Below are positions 1-8,604 of a stretch of DNA of 64,000 bases, in pieces (the stretch's first letter is position 1; the number at the start of each line of letters is the position of its first letter). A model generated the notes under the pieces. That model did not search any database. It was not told the origin of the DNA and was given only the letters and a program-made list of their open reading frames with translations. Both the position numbers and the translations under genes were made by a program. The stretch is from contig JAGWWY010000008.1 of the NCBI GenBank assembly GCA_018970145.1, positions 1-64,000 of the forward strand, given 5' to 3'. Source of the stretch: Gammaproteobacteria bacterium. GTDB taxonomy: Bacteria; Pseudomonadota; Gammaproteobacteria; Steroidobacterales; Steroidobacteraceae.

Positions 1-1
1 C

Positions 2-1396
2 GGGGTCTTCGTCGAAACACCGACGGCCGCAGGTGATGCCACCGAGCTGCGTAAGTATGTCGTCAAACTGCCCGATAGCACGCTCGCGCCCTACTTCGGT
101 ACCAGCACAGCGATCGGAGCCGCCTTCGTCAAAGGCATCAAGCCTGCACTCGGTGGTGGCATCGCCATAGTCCCGGGAACCGTCAGCGGTTCGACTCTCG
201 AGTTCAGGGCCGTCAGTTCTCGCGGCATCACGGCGGCAGCGCCGCGATATTTCGACGGCGTGGAAACTCGCAGCGCGAATGTCATCGTCACGGCCGAGCC
301 CAATGCACTGCCCTCGATCGGGCAGTTTTCACTCAACATCACGACGGCTGAGCTGAAATCTTTGACGACACTCAAGACGAGTGCGAATGAGAACTTCTCT
401 GGACGCCCAACCCCCATTGGCGCCTCCGGAAGCGACGGCGCTCGAAATCTCGACGAAGCCTTGAAGCCACGTAATCCGGAGTTTGATCAGCTCGGTCTCG
501 ATCCGGCCGGCTTGACTATCGGCGCCGACGGAACCAACTGGATCTGCGATCGACGCGGTCCGTTCCTGATGCAACTTGATGCACAAAGTCGCACGACGCT
601 GCGGTTGGGACCTGCTGGGAACGCAGGGTCGATACCTGGCGTCACACGAAGTTTGCCGAGTATTCTGGAGGCGAGACAACCAGGACTCGGCTGCGGAGGC
701 TTGGCGATTCGACCCACCTCGGGCGATGTCGTCATGGCGATCGGAAGCGCACTCGATATTGGTGGTCGCACCGCGAGCACCGCAGCACTGATTCGTCTTG
801 TCAGTTACAACCCGCGTTCGAGCGCAGTACGTCAATTCGCGTTCCCCGTTGCGCCCAACGAAATCTCACTACAGGTGCTGGATCTCGATTCGTTGAGTGA
901 AGATCGCCTGCTTGCCCTCGTCCGCTATCGCCCGGGTAAGGCGGATGCGAACTGGGAGTGGGAGGTTCGCGTCATTGATTTGAGTGCTGCAACAGACCTC
1001 ACGAATCGCGCCCTGACGAGTGGCCCCAGTGCAGGGCTCGCGTTGGAATACGGCAGTCTCGCTGCGATCGAAGCAAGCGGTGTGAGATTGGCATCAACGA
1101 GCAGGGTCTTGAGCCTACGTCCGCTCGGTTGGCGACTCGAACGACCCGAGGGTCTCGCGCGCATCGATAACCAGACACTGCTCATCATGGCCGAGGTCAA
1201 CGGGGGCGTGACGAGCCGCATTCGCGGCGGCGACGCCAGCTTGCGGGTCGATCAACACCAAGTCGATCGGAATGGGCTTATCACACCACGAGCAAGCGGC
1301 GCCAGCACTGCGCCGGTTTACGAGGTCGTACCCGCCTCGGCCGATCAGCGGCAGTTGGTGCTCTGGAACGTGAAACTGAAAACCGCTCTCAACTGA
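2..1396 (+). CDS. Esterase-like activity of phytase family protein, 5' end outside the window
   Basis: The reading frame is open from the first complete codon of the window to a TGA at 1394-1396, so this is the C-terminal 464 residues of a longer protein. The phrase WICDRRGPFLMQLDAQ near base 540, and later PEGLARIDNQTLLIMAE, match the pattern of the phytase-like beta-propeller family (PF13449), in which acidic and polar loops line the propeller. Members are usually secreted; the signal peptide would lie outside the window. The true substrate is unknown, since the family name comes from distant similarity and not from shown phytase activity. Its last 8 bases overlap the convergent SPOR lipoprotein gene. 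Confidence 0.72.
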   Translation, partial: GVFVETPTAAGDATELRKYVVKLPDSTLAPYFGTSTAIGAAFVKGIKPALGGGIAIVPGTVSGSTLEFRAVSSRGITAAAPRYFDGVETRSANVIVTAEPNALPSIGQFSLNITTAELKSLTTLKTSANENFSGRPTPIGASGSDGARNLDEALKPRNPEFDQLGLDPAGLTIGADGTNWICDRRGPFLMQLDAQSRTTLRLGPAGNAGSIPGVTRSLPSILEARQPGLGCGGLAIRPTSGDVVMAIGSALDIGGRTASTAALIRLVSYNPRSSAVRQFAFPVAPNEISLQVLDLDSLSEDRLLALVRYRPGKADANWEWEVRVIDLSAATDLTNRALTSGPSAGLALEYGSLAAIEASGVRLASTSRVLSLRPLGWRLERPEGLARIDNQTLLIMAEVNGGVTSRIRGGDASLRVDQHQVDRNGLITPRASGASTAPVYEVVPASADQRQLVLWNVKLKTALN

Positions 1397-2117
1397 TCAA
1401 GCATGCCTGCCCCGCTGCTTGCAGCGCGCGACAAAGTTGCTCGGCATCCGTGGGCGTCGCAACGCCCGCTTTCAACAAATGCAGCCCAGATGCGTCCTTG
1501 CCGCTGCGTTGGTAAACGGGCTGCAGGTCGCGTAGTGCCGCGTGGCGCGACTGTAATTCGCGCCAGGCCTTTCGCGCACCCTCAGCGCTCGAGAAGGCGC
1601 CAAATTGCACCAACACTTTAGGAGCAGGCGGCGGTGTGATTTTCGCGGGTGCAGCAGGCGCCACCGGTGTCGAAGCAACGATCGGTTCGGAAGGCGCTGT
1701 TGGTGCTGGAGTTGCTGCCGGTGGCGCAGCAACTTTTTCAGCCGAATCCTGAAGAGTCGCCTGCTCTACGCTCGGCGTCGCAGTCAAAGCGGTTACCCGC
1801 TCTTTGGCCTTTCCCGCCCATAACCCTTCGGGGTGCTTCTCGAGGTACTCCCGATAAGCGTCGAGGGTGTCGGCATTGCGGGCTACCGACCAATCCCGCT
1901 CGGCCAACAGGGCCTCGCGTCGAACACGCGCCTCGGTCGCATGAGGACTACGAGGATGACGCTCTTGATAGGAGGCATAGCCATCGGGAGTATCGAGGCG
2001 ACGTGCTTCTTCCCAAGCCGCGTCAGGACGCGCGCAGGCAACGAGCACAGCGCACAGCAAGAGCACAACACTCAGGTTGCGCACCGCGTTGTTAGAGATC
2101 ACGGACCAAGCGTACAT
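1389..2117 (-). CDS. SPOR-domain lipoprotein
   Basis: A 242-residue predicted lipoprotein. The N-terminus has a hydrophobic stretch ending in a lipobox (LVAC, Cys28). Two short repeat-like segments rich in Ala, Arg and Glu follow (residues 33-100), each with an LDTPDGYASY/ADTLDAYREY motif. A Pro/Ala linker (about 115-165) leads to a C-terminal SPOR domain starting at VLVQFGAFSS. SPOR domains bind denuded septal glycan strands, so a role at the cell wall or division site is likely but inferred. The ATG at 2117 is preceded by GGAG 10 bases away. It overlaps the stop of the upstream DUF1566 gene by 26 bases, which suggests coupled translation. Confidence 0.72.
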   Translation of the reverse strand: MYAWSVISNNAVRNLSVVLLLCAVLVACARPDAAWEEARRLDTPDGYASYQERHPRSPHATEARVRREALLAERDWSVARNADTLDAYREYLEKHPEGLWAGKAKERVTALTATPSVEQATLQDSAEKVAAPPAATPAPTAPSEPIVASTPVAPAAPAKITPPPAPKVLVQFGAFSSAEGARKAWRELQSRHAALRDLQPVYQRSGKDASGLHLLKAGVATPTDAEQLCRALQAAGQACLIS

Positions 2118-2616
2118 AACGTCTCATCTCCGGGGCGTTGCGACCGTACCGCAAGCCGTTGGCAAAATTGACACTCCAGTGACGAGTCGCCGAGAGATCT
2201 TCTCCCTCGTCACACCAATACGGAGCAGCGATACTGTTCGGGTAAATCCGCGCGTCAATCGTCGGCTTACCGCAATCGCGACACACCAATTGCTGAAGCT
2301 CCTCCAGCCTCGGTAGGCGCCAATCGCCTCCGAGTTCCCGAGTCGCGATGCGCGCCGCCGCACGCGCCTCGGCAAGGGTCAATGCGCGAGCGACTCCAAT
2401 GCAGCTTTCGCCGCTCCACCGCTGACCCACCGTGCAACGCATCCACTGCAGACGGGCATCGGCACTGATGGCCGTGAACTCCGCTAAGCGTGCCTTGCTA
2501 ATCGGTGCACCAAGAGCGCGGGGGACAGCCATCCCCATGAGAACCGCGCAACACGCGACCCACAGCCATATCGAGCTGTACCAGAGTTTTATGTGGACGT
2601 ACTGCGACGTGCGCAT
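2092..2616 (-). CDS. Secreted DUF1566 (Lcl C-terminal) domain protein
   Basis: A 174-residue protein beginning MRTSQYVHIKLW with a hydrophobic signal segment that ends near VPRALGA. The mature part has the DUF1566 pattern: MRCTVGQRW..ESCIG, then A-rich helix, then WRLPRLEELQQLV, IYPNSIAAPYWC, a W-x-VNFANG strand, and the closing YVRLVR. This fold occurs in secreted or surface proteins of unknown activity. The frame extends upstream to 2679 and 2643. I chose 2616 because a TATACT -10-like box (minus strand) lies just before the 2643 ATG. Divergent from motA. It may share a transcript with the SPOR lipoprotein downstream. Confidence 0.66.
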   Translation of the reverse strand: MRTSQYVHIKLWYSSIWLWVACCAVLMGMAVPRALGAPISKARLAEFTAISADARLQWMRCTVGQRWSGESCIGVARALTLAEARAAARIATRELGGDWRLPRLEELQQLVCRDCGKPTIDARIYPNSIAAPYWCDEGEDLSATRHWSVNFANGLRYGRNAPEMRRYVRLVRDL

Positions 2617-2692
2617 CCGGAGAGCGGTCGAATAAAGTACCATTTTGGAGTATACCCATTTACCCGCCACCTCGAGCATTCACTGAACTTGC

Positions 2693-3463
2693 ATGGATAT
2701 CGCGATACTCATCGGAATTCTGGGCGCTTTGGGGCTAGTCATCGGCGCCATGATCAGCGCGGGCACGGTCGCCGCTTTTTTAGACTGGCCGTCGGCCTTG
2801 ATCGTCGTCGGCGGCACCTTTTTCGTGGTGATGGCGCGCCATTCGCTAGAGACCTTTGTCGCCCATCTCGCAGCGCTATCACGATTGGTCGCCAAGCCGC
2901 AGCGCGACGTGGGGCAGCTGAGTCAAACGCTCCCCGAGTACGCCACACGGATCCGGCGGGATGGCCCCTTGGCCCTCGAACCGCAGTTACACGATATCGA
3001 GAATCCGCTCATTCGTACCGGACTGACCTTGATTGTCGATGGCGCCGATGAGCCACGCCTGATGCAACGACTGCAGTTCGAGATGGACTCTGTGAATCGT
3101 CGGGATGAGTCGATCATCGCCGCTTGGCAGACTTGGGCCGACGTGGCGCCAGCCATGGGCATGATCGGCACGCTGGTTGGACTCGTGCAGATGCTCGGCG
3201 GAATGTCCGACCCGGGGTCGATCGGCCCTGCGATGGCAGTGGCGCTGCTGACGACTCTCTACGGTGCGCTCATCGCCAACGTCATCGCGACACCGATCGC
3301 AGAAAAGCTTCGAGCGCTGCATCGAGACGAGATGATTTATTGCGAAGCAGCGACGCTCGGATTGCGCGCCATCGCTCGAGGTGAAAGCCCTCTCCTGATC
3401 GGTGACACCATCAACGCATTCCTCCGCAGGGATGTGCAAGCGCCACCGACGCTTTCAACCTGA
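2693..3463 (+). CDS. motA: Flagellar stator protein, MotA/PomA type
   Basis: A 256-residue inner-membrane stator subunit that forms the ion channel with MotB and pushes on the rotor protein FliG. It opens MDIAILIGILGALGLVIGAM, close to PomA of sodium motors. It carries the diagnostic last two membrane segments: PAMGMIGTLVGLVQML, then DPGSIGPAMAVALLTTLYG, then the ANVIATPIAEKL end. Four membrane spans are expected and visible. The gene stands 7 bases before motB and is not in a flagellar cluster within this window. Whether the coupling ion is H+ or Na+ cannot be fixed from sequence alone, though the PomA-like start favours Na+. Confidence 0.88.
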   Translation: MDIAILIGILGALGLVIGAMISAGTVAAFLDWPSALIVVGGTFFVVMARHSLETFVAHLAALSRLVAKPQRDVGQLSQTLPEYATRIRRDGPLALEPQLHDIENPLIRTGLTLIVDGADEPRLMQRLQFEMDSVNRRDESIIAAWQTWADVAPAMGMIGTLVGLVQMLGGMSDPGSIGPAMAVALLTTLYGALIANVIATPIAEKLRALHRDEMIYCEAATLGLRAIARGESPLLIGDTINAFLRRDVQAPPTLST

Positions 3464-3470
3464 CCGATTC

Positions 3471-4529
3471 ATGCGCATCGAAAAAAGCTCTCGCTCCGCT
3501 CCGCCTTGGATGGTGACCTTCGCCGATCTGGTTATTTTGTTGATGTGCTTTTTTGTGTTGATGCTGTCGTTCTCCACCATGAGCGACTCCACGTTTGCGA
3601 CCGTCTCGAGCAGCATCCGAGATTCTTTCAAGGGCACTACGACAGACGCGCGGCCGACCCCAGCGACATCGACTTCCGCGAGCGAAATCTCCTTCTTGCC
3701 GGCGGCCAATGACGCGTTGAGGCTATCGACGACTGCCGTCTCGGACGATGCGGCATTGTCGAAAGACGTACCACCGACGCTACTCGCCGATGCTCGTCGG
3801 ATAGAGAGCGGGTTACGTGAATGGATCGATCGAAAAATCCTGGATGTACATCCGACAAACACGCGGATCCTGATCCGATTCGACACGCTCGGCTCAGGCG
3901 ATGCGGCCTCGAAGGCCCTGGCTGCAAACGGCATGCTCGCAGCGATGCAGCGTATCAACGAACTCGCGCCGACACTCAGCAGTGAAATCACGATTACCGG
4001 CGCCACCTCGACATTAGTCGAAGCCGCTCGAAAATCGGATGTCGATCCAATCGACACCGCCAGTAGAGATGCACTACTCGCGCTCGAGCGTGAAGCTGGC
4101 GTTTTACTCAAGGATGCGCTTCGGAGCGAATCGATCAAGATCGATAGTCGCGGCCAAACTTTGCTCATTTCCATGGGAACCGAAGGCGCTTTCGGCTCCG
4201 GTGACGCGCAACTGTCGGTGCAAGCTCGGCGCTGGACTCAGCAGATCAGCGAAGTCGCTCGGAAGAGTGATGCCATGATCGTTGTCTCCGGACACACGGA
4301 CGACATACCGATTTCTAATACGAGATACCGCGATAACTGGGATCTATCGGCAGCGCGCGCCATCGCCGTCGTTCGAGAGATGGTGCGAGTGCATAAAATT
4401 GACGCGGAACGCGTAAGAGCACAAGGATTCGCCGATACCAAACCCGTAGCAGCCAACGACAGCGCCACCAATCGACTGCGCAACCGACGAATCGAGATCG
4501 CGCTGGAAGTCGGCGCGCCGACCAACTGA
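3471..4529 (+). CDS. motB: Flagellar stator protein, MotB/PomB type
   Basis: A 352-residue partner of MotA. After a short cytoplasmic tail comes PPWMVTFADLVILLMCFF, in which Asp19 is the expected ion-carrying residue of the channel. The next stretch (STMSDSTFATVSSSIRDSF) is where the plug helix lies. A long Ser/Thr-rich periplasmic linker precedes an OmpA-like peptidoglycan-binding domain (VVSGHTDDIPIS...NWDLSAARA...ADTKPVA...NRRIEI). The frame is open further upstream inside motA. I chose the ATG at 3471, 7 bases after the motA stop, because the MotB N-terminus begins there. Co-transcribed with motA. Confidence 0.88.
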   Translation: MRIEKSSRSAPPWMVTFADLVILLMCFFVLMLSFSTMSDSTFATVSSSIRDSFKGTTTDARPTPATSTSASEISFLPAANDALRLSTTAVSDDAALSKDVPPTLLADARRIESGLREWIDRKILDVHPTNTRILIRFDTLGSGDAASKALAANGMLAAMQRINELAPTLSSEITITGATSTLVEAARKSDVDPIDTASRDALLALEREAGVLLKDALRSESIKIDSRGQTLLISMGTEGAFGSGDAQLSVQARRWTQQISEVARKSDAMIVVSGHTDDIPISNTRYRDNWDLSAARAIAVVREMVRVHKIDAERVRAQGFADTKPVAANDSATNRLRNRRIEIALEVGAPTN

Positions 4530-4568
4530 TCGACGCGCCATTTCTTTACGAATACTCCAAAGCGAAGC

Positions 4569-5597
4569 TCACTTCACCGGCGCGGGCTTCTGATCCTTCG
4601 CGTAGTGCTCGAGGCTCGAGAGGCTGCGATCACTGCTCCACTCGGTTGGCGCATCGAAATATTTCTTGTAGTTCTTTTCGCAGTAATCAAGGACATTGCG
4701 AGTGAGTACTTCTTCGAGATTCGGCGTCGTCCCCATGAAACAGGCGTACTGACATAACCCCGGACGCTGGCCCATCAGCATCCACGGCAGCCATGGCGTG
4801 ATGCGATTCCACGTGCCGGTGTAATCGAGCGAGGTGATCTTTTCGTTCTGCAGATCTTCCACCCTCACGTGGTGGGCAAAGAACTCGGACACCTGCGCGA
4901 TGGGACCTGCCGACTCGCGCGGCCACTTGGCGGGCTGCAAAGCGCTCGGATAAGCCAGATGCACGTGGATCTCCATCTCCGCCATGCCGCCGTGCTGATA
5001 CCACGGCAGGATGAACGGGATCTTGGGTGGTTGTTCCTTGTTGAGACCGCCGAAATCGGACATCGCTGGAAAGTGATCTTCGATCATGTAATTGAACGGA
5101 TCGTTGGCCACATGCACCGCTTTGACCGTCTCGTTGGTCAAAGGGTTCTTCCAGTCATCAAGCACTTCGCCACTGCGCAGATCGGTGTAGACGATCACTT
5201 CGCGACACATCCGCCGAATGCCACCGTTCGCGCCTTGCTCGAGACGGATCACGCCGAAACCCGAGGCACCCATCAGATCGACGACCTTCTTCTGCGGTTC
5301 GATGGCCATCACATAGCCCTTGAACCAGAAGTATTTCTGCTTGCCGAAATCGAGATCACCCTGGATACGGGCGTAGGCCAATTGATTACCGCGGCCGGTG
5401 GAAAGATCGAGATACGGCCCCTTGAGGCCGGGGCCGCGGCCGTGCAGCGAATGCAACGCGGCCGACGCACTGGCCAACGGCCCGCCGAGGGTCATTCCGG
5501 CGATGCCCGCAGCGCCTATGGCCAAGACGCCACCCGCGCTCGCCGTTGTCAGAAATTCACGTCGGTCAGGTCGTTGCAGATCGGAATACTGAGCCAT
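4569..5597 (-). CDS. Tat-exported DUF1838 family protein
   Basis: A 342-residue protein with a twin-arginine signal (RREFLTTASAGG) followed by an Ala/Gly-rich hydrophobic region, so it should be exported folded, often with a bound cofactor. The rest matches DUF1838: repeated aromatic motifs such as KYFWFKGYVMAI, GGIRRMCREVIVYTD, DDWKNPLTNE, and WYQHGGMAEMEIHVHLAYP. No catalytic function is established for this family. It is often found in organisms that degrade aromatic or steroid compounds. Single gene; a 12-bp inverted repeat lies 30 bases upstream of its ATG. No cofactor motif is obvious beyond conserved His and Cys residues. Confidence 0.7.
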   Translation of the reverse strand: MAQYSDLQRPDRREFLTTASAGGVLAIGAAGIAGMTLGGPLASASAALHSLHGRGPGLKGPYLDLSTGRGNQLAYARIQGDLDFGKQKYFWFKGYVMAIEPQKKVVDLMGASGFGVIRLEQGANGGIRRMCREVIVYTDLRSGEVLDDWKNPLTNETVKAVHVANDPFNYMIEDHFPAMSDFGGLNKEQPPKIPFILPWYQHGGMAEMEIHVHLAYPSALQPAKWPRESAGPIAQVSEFFAHHVRVEDLQNEKITSLDYTGTWNRITPWLPWMLMGQRPGLCQYACFMGTTPNLEEVLTRNVLDYCEKNYKKYFDAPTEWSSDRSLSSLEHYAKDQKPAPVK

Positions 5598-5626
5598 GAA
5601 TGAACCCCTCGTGTCAGGAAGCTTTA

Positions 5627-5669
5627 GATGATGCCGTCAGCCACGACTCGGCGACGGGACGGCATCATC
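5627..5669. repeat. Perfect 12-bp inverted repeat between bcp and the DUF1838 gene
   Basis: Arms GATGATGCCGTC (5627-5638) and GACGGCATCATC (5658-5669) are exact reverse complements separated by 19 bases. There is no T run long enough for a standard intrinsic terminator on either strand. It lies downstream of the bcp stop and 30-72 bases upstream of the DUF1838 ATG, so it may be a transcript-end hairpin for bcp, a protein-binding operator for the DUF1838 gene, or both. Confidence 0.6.
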
Positions 5670-5703
5670 CTTTGTCCATTTTCGAGGGATCGACTGTCGG
5701 TAG

Positions 5704-6234
5704 TCAGACGCCCTTGAGCCGCTTCAATTCGCTCAGCACCATGACCGAGTGGCCCTTGGCGTCGACGTTTTCCCAATGCTTGGCGATACGGCCCTCGGGA
5801 TCGATGATGAAGGTGTCCCGACGGGCGATTTCGAACATCCCGAGCATCTTTTGCAGCACTCCGTAGGCCGCGGTGGTCTGCTTGCTGGGGTCTGCCAGCA
5901 CCGAGAAGGGTAGGCTGTGTTCCTTGGCGAACGCTTTCTTGGAATCTACATCATCAACACTGACACCATAGATCACCGCCCCTTCGCGACGGAAGGCAAA
6001 GATATCGTCTCGGAATTCGCAGGCTTGAGTCGTACATCCCGGCGTGTTGTCCTTCGGGTAGAAATAGAGCACCACCCATTTGCCACGCTGCTCTTTCAAA
6101 GAAACCCACTTGCCCGTTTGGTCCTGCAAACGAAAATCTGGCGCTGGTGAACCCATTTTAGGGGAGCTCGCCAAGGCTACCGTGGCAAGCAGCACTAGGG
6201 CGAGACCGGAGAGCCAACGGGACATCGATCGCAT
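5704..6234 (-). CDS. bcp: Periplasmic BCP/PrxQ-type peroxiredoxin
   Basis: A 176-residue thiol peroxidase that reduces hydroperoxides. The catalytic motif PGCTTQAC places the peroxidatic Cys at 67 and the resolving Cys at 72, the C-x4-C spacing of the BCP/PrxQ class. Before it lie a cleavable signal peptide ([23 protein letters not shown]) and the thioredoxin-fold entry [15 protein letters not shown]. Export to the periplasm is therefore predicted, whereas most BCP proteins are cytosolic. I chose the ATG at 6234 because AGGAG sits 7 bases before it; the frame extends farther upstream into the patatin region. Divergent from the patatin gene, 42 bases apart. Confidence 0.85.
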   Translation of the reverse strand: MRSMSRWLSGLALVLLATVALASSPKMGSPAPDFRLQDQTGKWVSLKEQRGKWVVLYFYPKDNTPGCTTQACEFRDDIFAFRREGAVIYGVSVDDVDSKKAFAKEHSLPFSVLADPSKQTTAAYGVLQKMLGMFEIARRDTFIIDPEGRIAKHWENVDAKGHSVMVLSELKRLKGV

Positions 6235-6264
6235 GTTCATTCTCCTGTCTTTGGGGTGAGCGCT

Positions 6265-6270
6265 TATCAT
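6265..6270 (+). promoter_or_regulatory. Possible -10 box for a leaderless patatin transcript
   Basis: TATCAT ends 6 bases before the ATG at 6277, which would place transcription start at or next to the A of the start codon. No convincing -35 element or ribosome binding site is visible, so this is a weak call. Confidence 0.3.
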
Positions 6271-6276
6271 AGTGCC

Positions 6277-7392
6277 ATGCGCAAGCGCACAGCTATCGTC
6301 TTGTCGGGTGGCGGAGCCCGCGCGGCCTATCAGGTCGGCGTACTGAAAGCCCTCGCCGAACTCACCCCGAGTGAGGATCCGCCTTTCGACATCATCGTCG
6401 GCACCTCCGCAGGCGCGGTCTGCGCAGCCGTGCTCGCCACTCACGCGCGTGATTGGCGCGAGGGTGTTCGTCGGCTTGAGCAGGTCTGGGGCCAGTTCAC
6501 CGTTGGGCAGGTATTCGAGGCCGATACCGCTGCGATGCTCCGCGCCGGCGCCCGTTGGTCGCTCTCGGCTATTTCAAGCGGACGCCTCGCGAGCGCTCCG
6601 GATGCGCTATTTGACAACTCGCCCTTGCGCAGACTCTTGGCAGATCGAATCGACTGGGGTCTGATCCGCAGCAACGTGCAAGGCGGGATATTGCATGCCC
6701 TCGCGCTGACGGCCACCTCCTACGTCGGTGGCCAGCACCGGATTTTCTTCGAAGCGGATCCGGCCGTTAGAGACTGGCAAGGGGTACGACGGATAGGGGC
6801 GCGTACACCTTTAAATCTCGATCACTTGATGGCGAGCGTCGCCATTCCGTTTTTGTTTCCGTCGGTGAAAATCGGCGATCGATACTTCGGGGATGGGGCG
6901 ATGCGGCAACTCGCACCCCTATCGCCCGCCATTCACTTGGGCGCAGAGCGTATCTTGGTCCTCGGTGTCCGCGCGCAAAACGCAGCCGGGATCGACGATG
7001 ATCTGCGATCGCTCCAGTCGCCCTCGTCGGGCGATATCTTTGGTTTCATGCTCGACACGCTGTTCAGCGACCAAGTCGATGCCGATCTCGATCAACTTGA
7101 ACGCACCAATCGATTCTTGAACGAAGCGGACAAGACGGTCGTCGGCTTGCGCCGCATTGCAGCACTTCGCCTCGTCCCGACCGCGGACCCTAGAGACATC
7201 GCCGTGCGCCATCTGACCGCATTACCGAGCGCCTTGCGCACTCTGCTCTCGGTCATCGGCGCGCGCGGCGCGTCAGGCGGACTGTTAGCGAGCTATCTGC
7301 TCTTTGAAGGCGTCTATACACGCGAATTGATTGAACTTGGCTACCGAGACACGCTCGGCCAGCGCGGAGTTATCTTGGATTTCTTAGCCTAG
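6277..7392 (+). CDS. Patatin-like phospholipase
   Basis: A 371-residue serine lipid hydrolase of the patatin/RssA type. It has the oxyanion-hole motif [15 protein letters not shown] at residues 9-23, the nucleophile elbow GTSAG with Ser44, and the dyad aspartate in FGDGAMRQ (Asp206). These three elements in this order define a patatin catalytic Ser-Asp dyad. There is no signal peptide, so it is cytoplasmic or peripheral to the inner membrane. Patatins release fatty acids from phospholipids; the natural substrate here is unknown. I chose the ATG at 6277 over the upstream ATG because the family starts with R-x-x-x-VLSGGG. Confidence 0.84.
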   Translation: MRKRTAIVLSGGGARAAYQVGVLKALAELTPSEDPPFDIIVGTSAGAVCAAVLATHARDWREGVRRLEQVWGQFTVGQVFEADTAAMLRAGARWSLSAISSGRLASAPDALFDNSPLRRLLADRIDWGLIRSNVQGGILHALALTATSYVGGQHRIFFEADPAVRDWQGVRRIGARTPLNLDHLMASVAIPFLFPSVKIGDRYFGDGAMRQLAPLSPAIHLGAERILVLGVRAQNAAGIDDDLRSLQSPSSGDIFGFMLDTLFSDQVDADLDQLERTNRFLNEADKTVVGLRRIAALRLVPTADPRDIAVRHLTALPSALRTLLSVIGARGASGGLLASYLLFEGVYTRELIELGYRDTLGQRGVILDFLA

Positions 7393-7408
7393 TTTTTTGC
7401 GTGAATTT

Positions 7409-8599
7409 TTACGATAACACTTTGCGACGCAAAGCTGCCATCGCACGATCCAACCCCTCGAGCGTCAGCGGAAACATTCGGTTTTCCACTAAGTCTTGAG
7501 TCAGGCTGATCGATGGAGTCCAACCCCAATGCTCTTCGGGCGTCGGGTTCAACCAGATGAGTTTCGGGAAATGCGCGGTGAAGCGCCGCATCCACTCGAC
7601 ACCGGCTTCCGCGTTCCAGTGTTCGACACTGCCGCCTGGTTGCAGAATCTCGTAAGGACTCATCGCTGCATCCCCGACAAAGATCACCCGATAATCAGAA
7701 TTGAATGTACGCAGCAGATCGAAGGTTGCGCTCTTCTCGGCGTGGCGACGTCGATTGTCCTTCCACAGCGTTTCGTAGATGAAGTTGTGGAAGTAAAAGT
7801 GCTCGAGATGCTTGAACTCGCTCCGAGCAGCCGAGAAGAGCTCTTCGCACAGGCGAATGTGATCATCCATCGAACCGCCCACATCCAGCAGTAGCAGCAC
7901 TTTCACGGCGTTACGCCGTTCGGGGCGCAGCTTCAGATCAAGCCAACCCGCATTGCGCGCCGTTGCATCGATGGTGCCATCGAGATCGAGCTCATCGGCG
8001 GCGCCTTGCCGCGCAAACTTGCGCAACCGACGCAGCGCCATCTTGAGATTGCGCGTGCCGAGTTCGCGTCGATCATCGAAGTTGCGATACTCACGCGCCT
8101 CCCATACTTTGACAGCGCGGCGCTGACGCTGGCCCTGATCGCCGATGCGTATGCCCTCGGGGTTGTAGCCACCCGAGCCAAAGGGCGATGTGCCTCCCGT
8201 ACCGATCCATTTGTTGCCGCCTGAGTGACGCTCTTTCTGTTCTTTCAAGCGCTCACGCAAGGTCTCAAGCAGCTTGTCCCAACTGCCAAGCGCCTGCGCT
8301 TTCGCTCGCTCCTCCTCGGTGAAGAGGCGCTCGGCCATCATCTGCAACCACTCGGCTGGTACTTGTGCGACGATTTTCTCGAATAAGCGCTCGGCACCCG
8401 CGAAATGCTCTGCGAAAACGCGATCGAAGCGATCGAAATGCCGCTCATCCTTCACGAGCGTCAGGCGCGCCAACCAATAAAACTCCTCGGCAGAACAGTA
8501 AGCGACGCGCGCCTCAAGCGCCTGCAGCAACGAAAGAAGCTCGGTGATCGACACCGGAACTCCCGCCGCTCGCAGATCGAAGAAGAAGCGGATCAACAT
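7409..8599 (-). CDS. CoxE-like VWA domain protein, partner of MoxR
   Basis: A 396-residue protein. The N-terminal half is helical. The C-terminal half is a von Willebrand A domain starting at VKVLLLLDVGGSM and continuing ARSEFKHLEHFYFHNFIYE and VIFVGDAAMSPYE. The metal site reads D-V-G-G-S where the usual MIDAS is D-x-S-x-S, so the first serine is glycine. Families of this CoxE-like type pair with MoxR AAA+ ATPases to mature or insert metal into target proteins. It is the last gene of the run pyk-acylase-moxR-VWA, 5 bases after moxR. The client protein is not known; the adjacent acylase is one candidate by position only. Confidence 0.8.
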   Translation of the reverse strand: MLIRFFFDLRAAGVPVSITELLSLLQALEARVAYCSAEEFYWLARLTLVKDERHFDRFDRVFAEHFAGAERLFEKIVAQVPAEWLQMMAERLFTEEERAKAQALGSWDKLLETLRERLKEQKERHSGGNKWIGTGGTSPFGSGGYNPEGIRIGDQGQRQRRAVKVWEAREYRNFDDRRELGTRNLKMALRRLRKFARQGAADELDLDGTIDATARNAGWLDLKLRPERRNAVKVLLLLDVGGSMDDHIRLCEELFSAARSEFKHLEHFYFHNFIYETLWKDNRRRHAEKSATFDLLRTFNSDYRVIFVGDAAMSPYEILQPGGSVEHWNAEAGVEWMRRFTAHFPKLIWLNPTPEEHWGWTPSISLTQDLVENRMFPLTLEGLDRAMAALRRKVLS

Positions 8600-8604
8600 C
8601 GGCG

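Noticed and set aside
2641-2692. Plus-strand promoter for motA using TTGGAG and TATACC
   Set aside because: The two hexamers are adjacent, not 16-18 bases apart. TATACT on the minus strand fits the divergent gene better.
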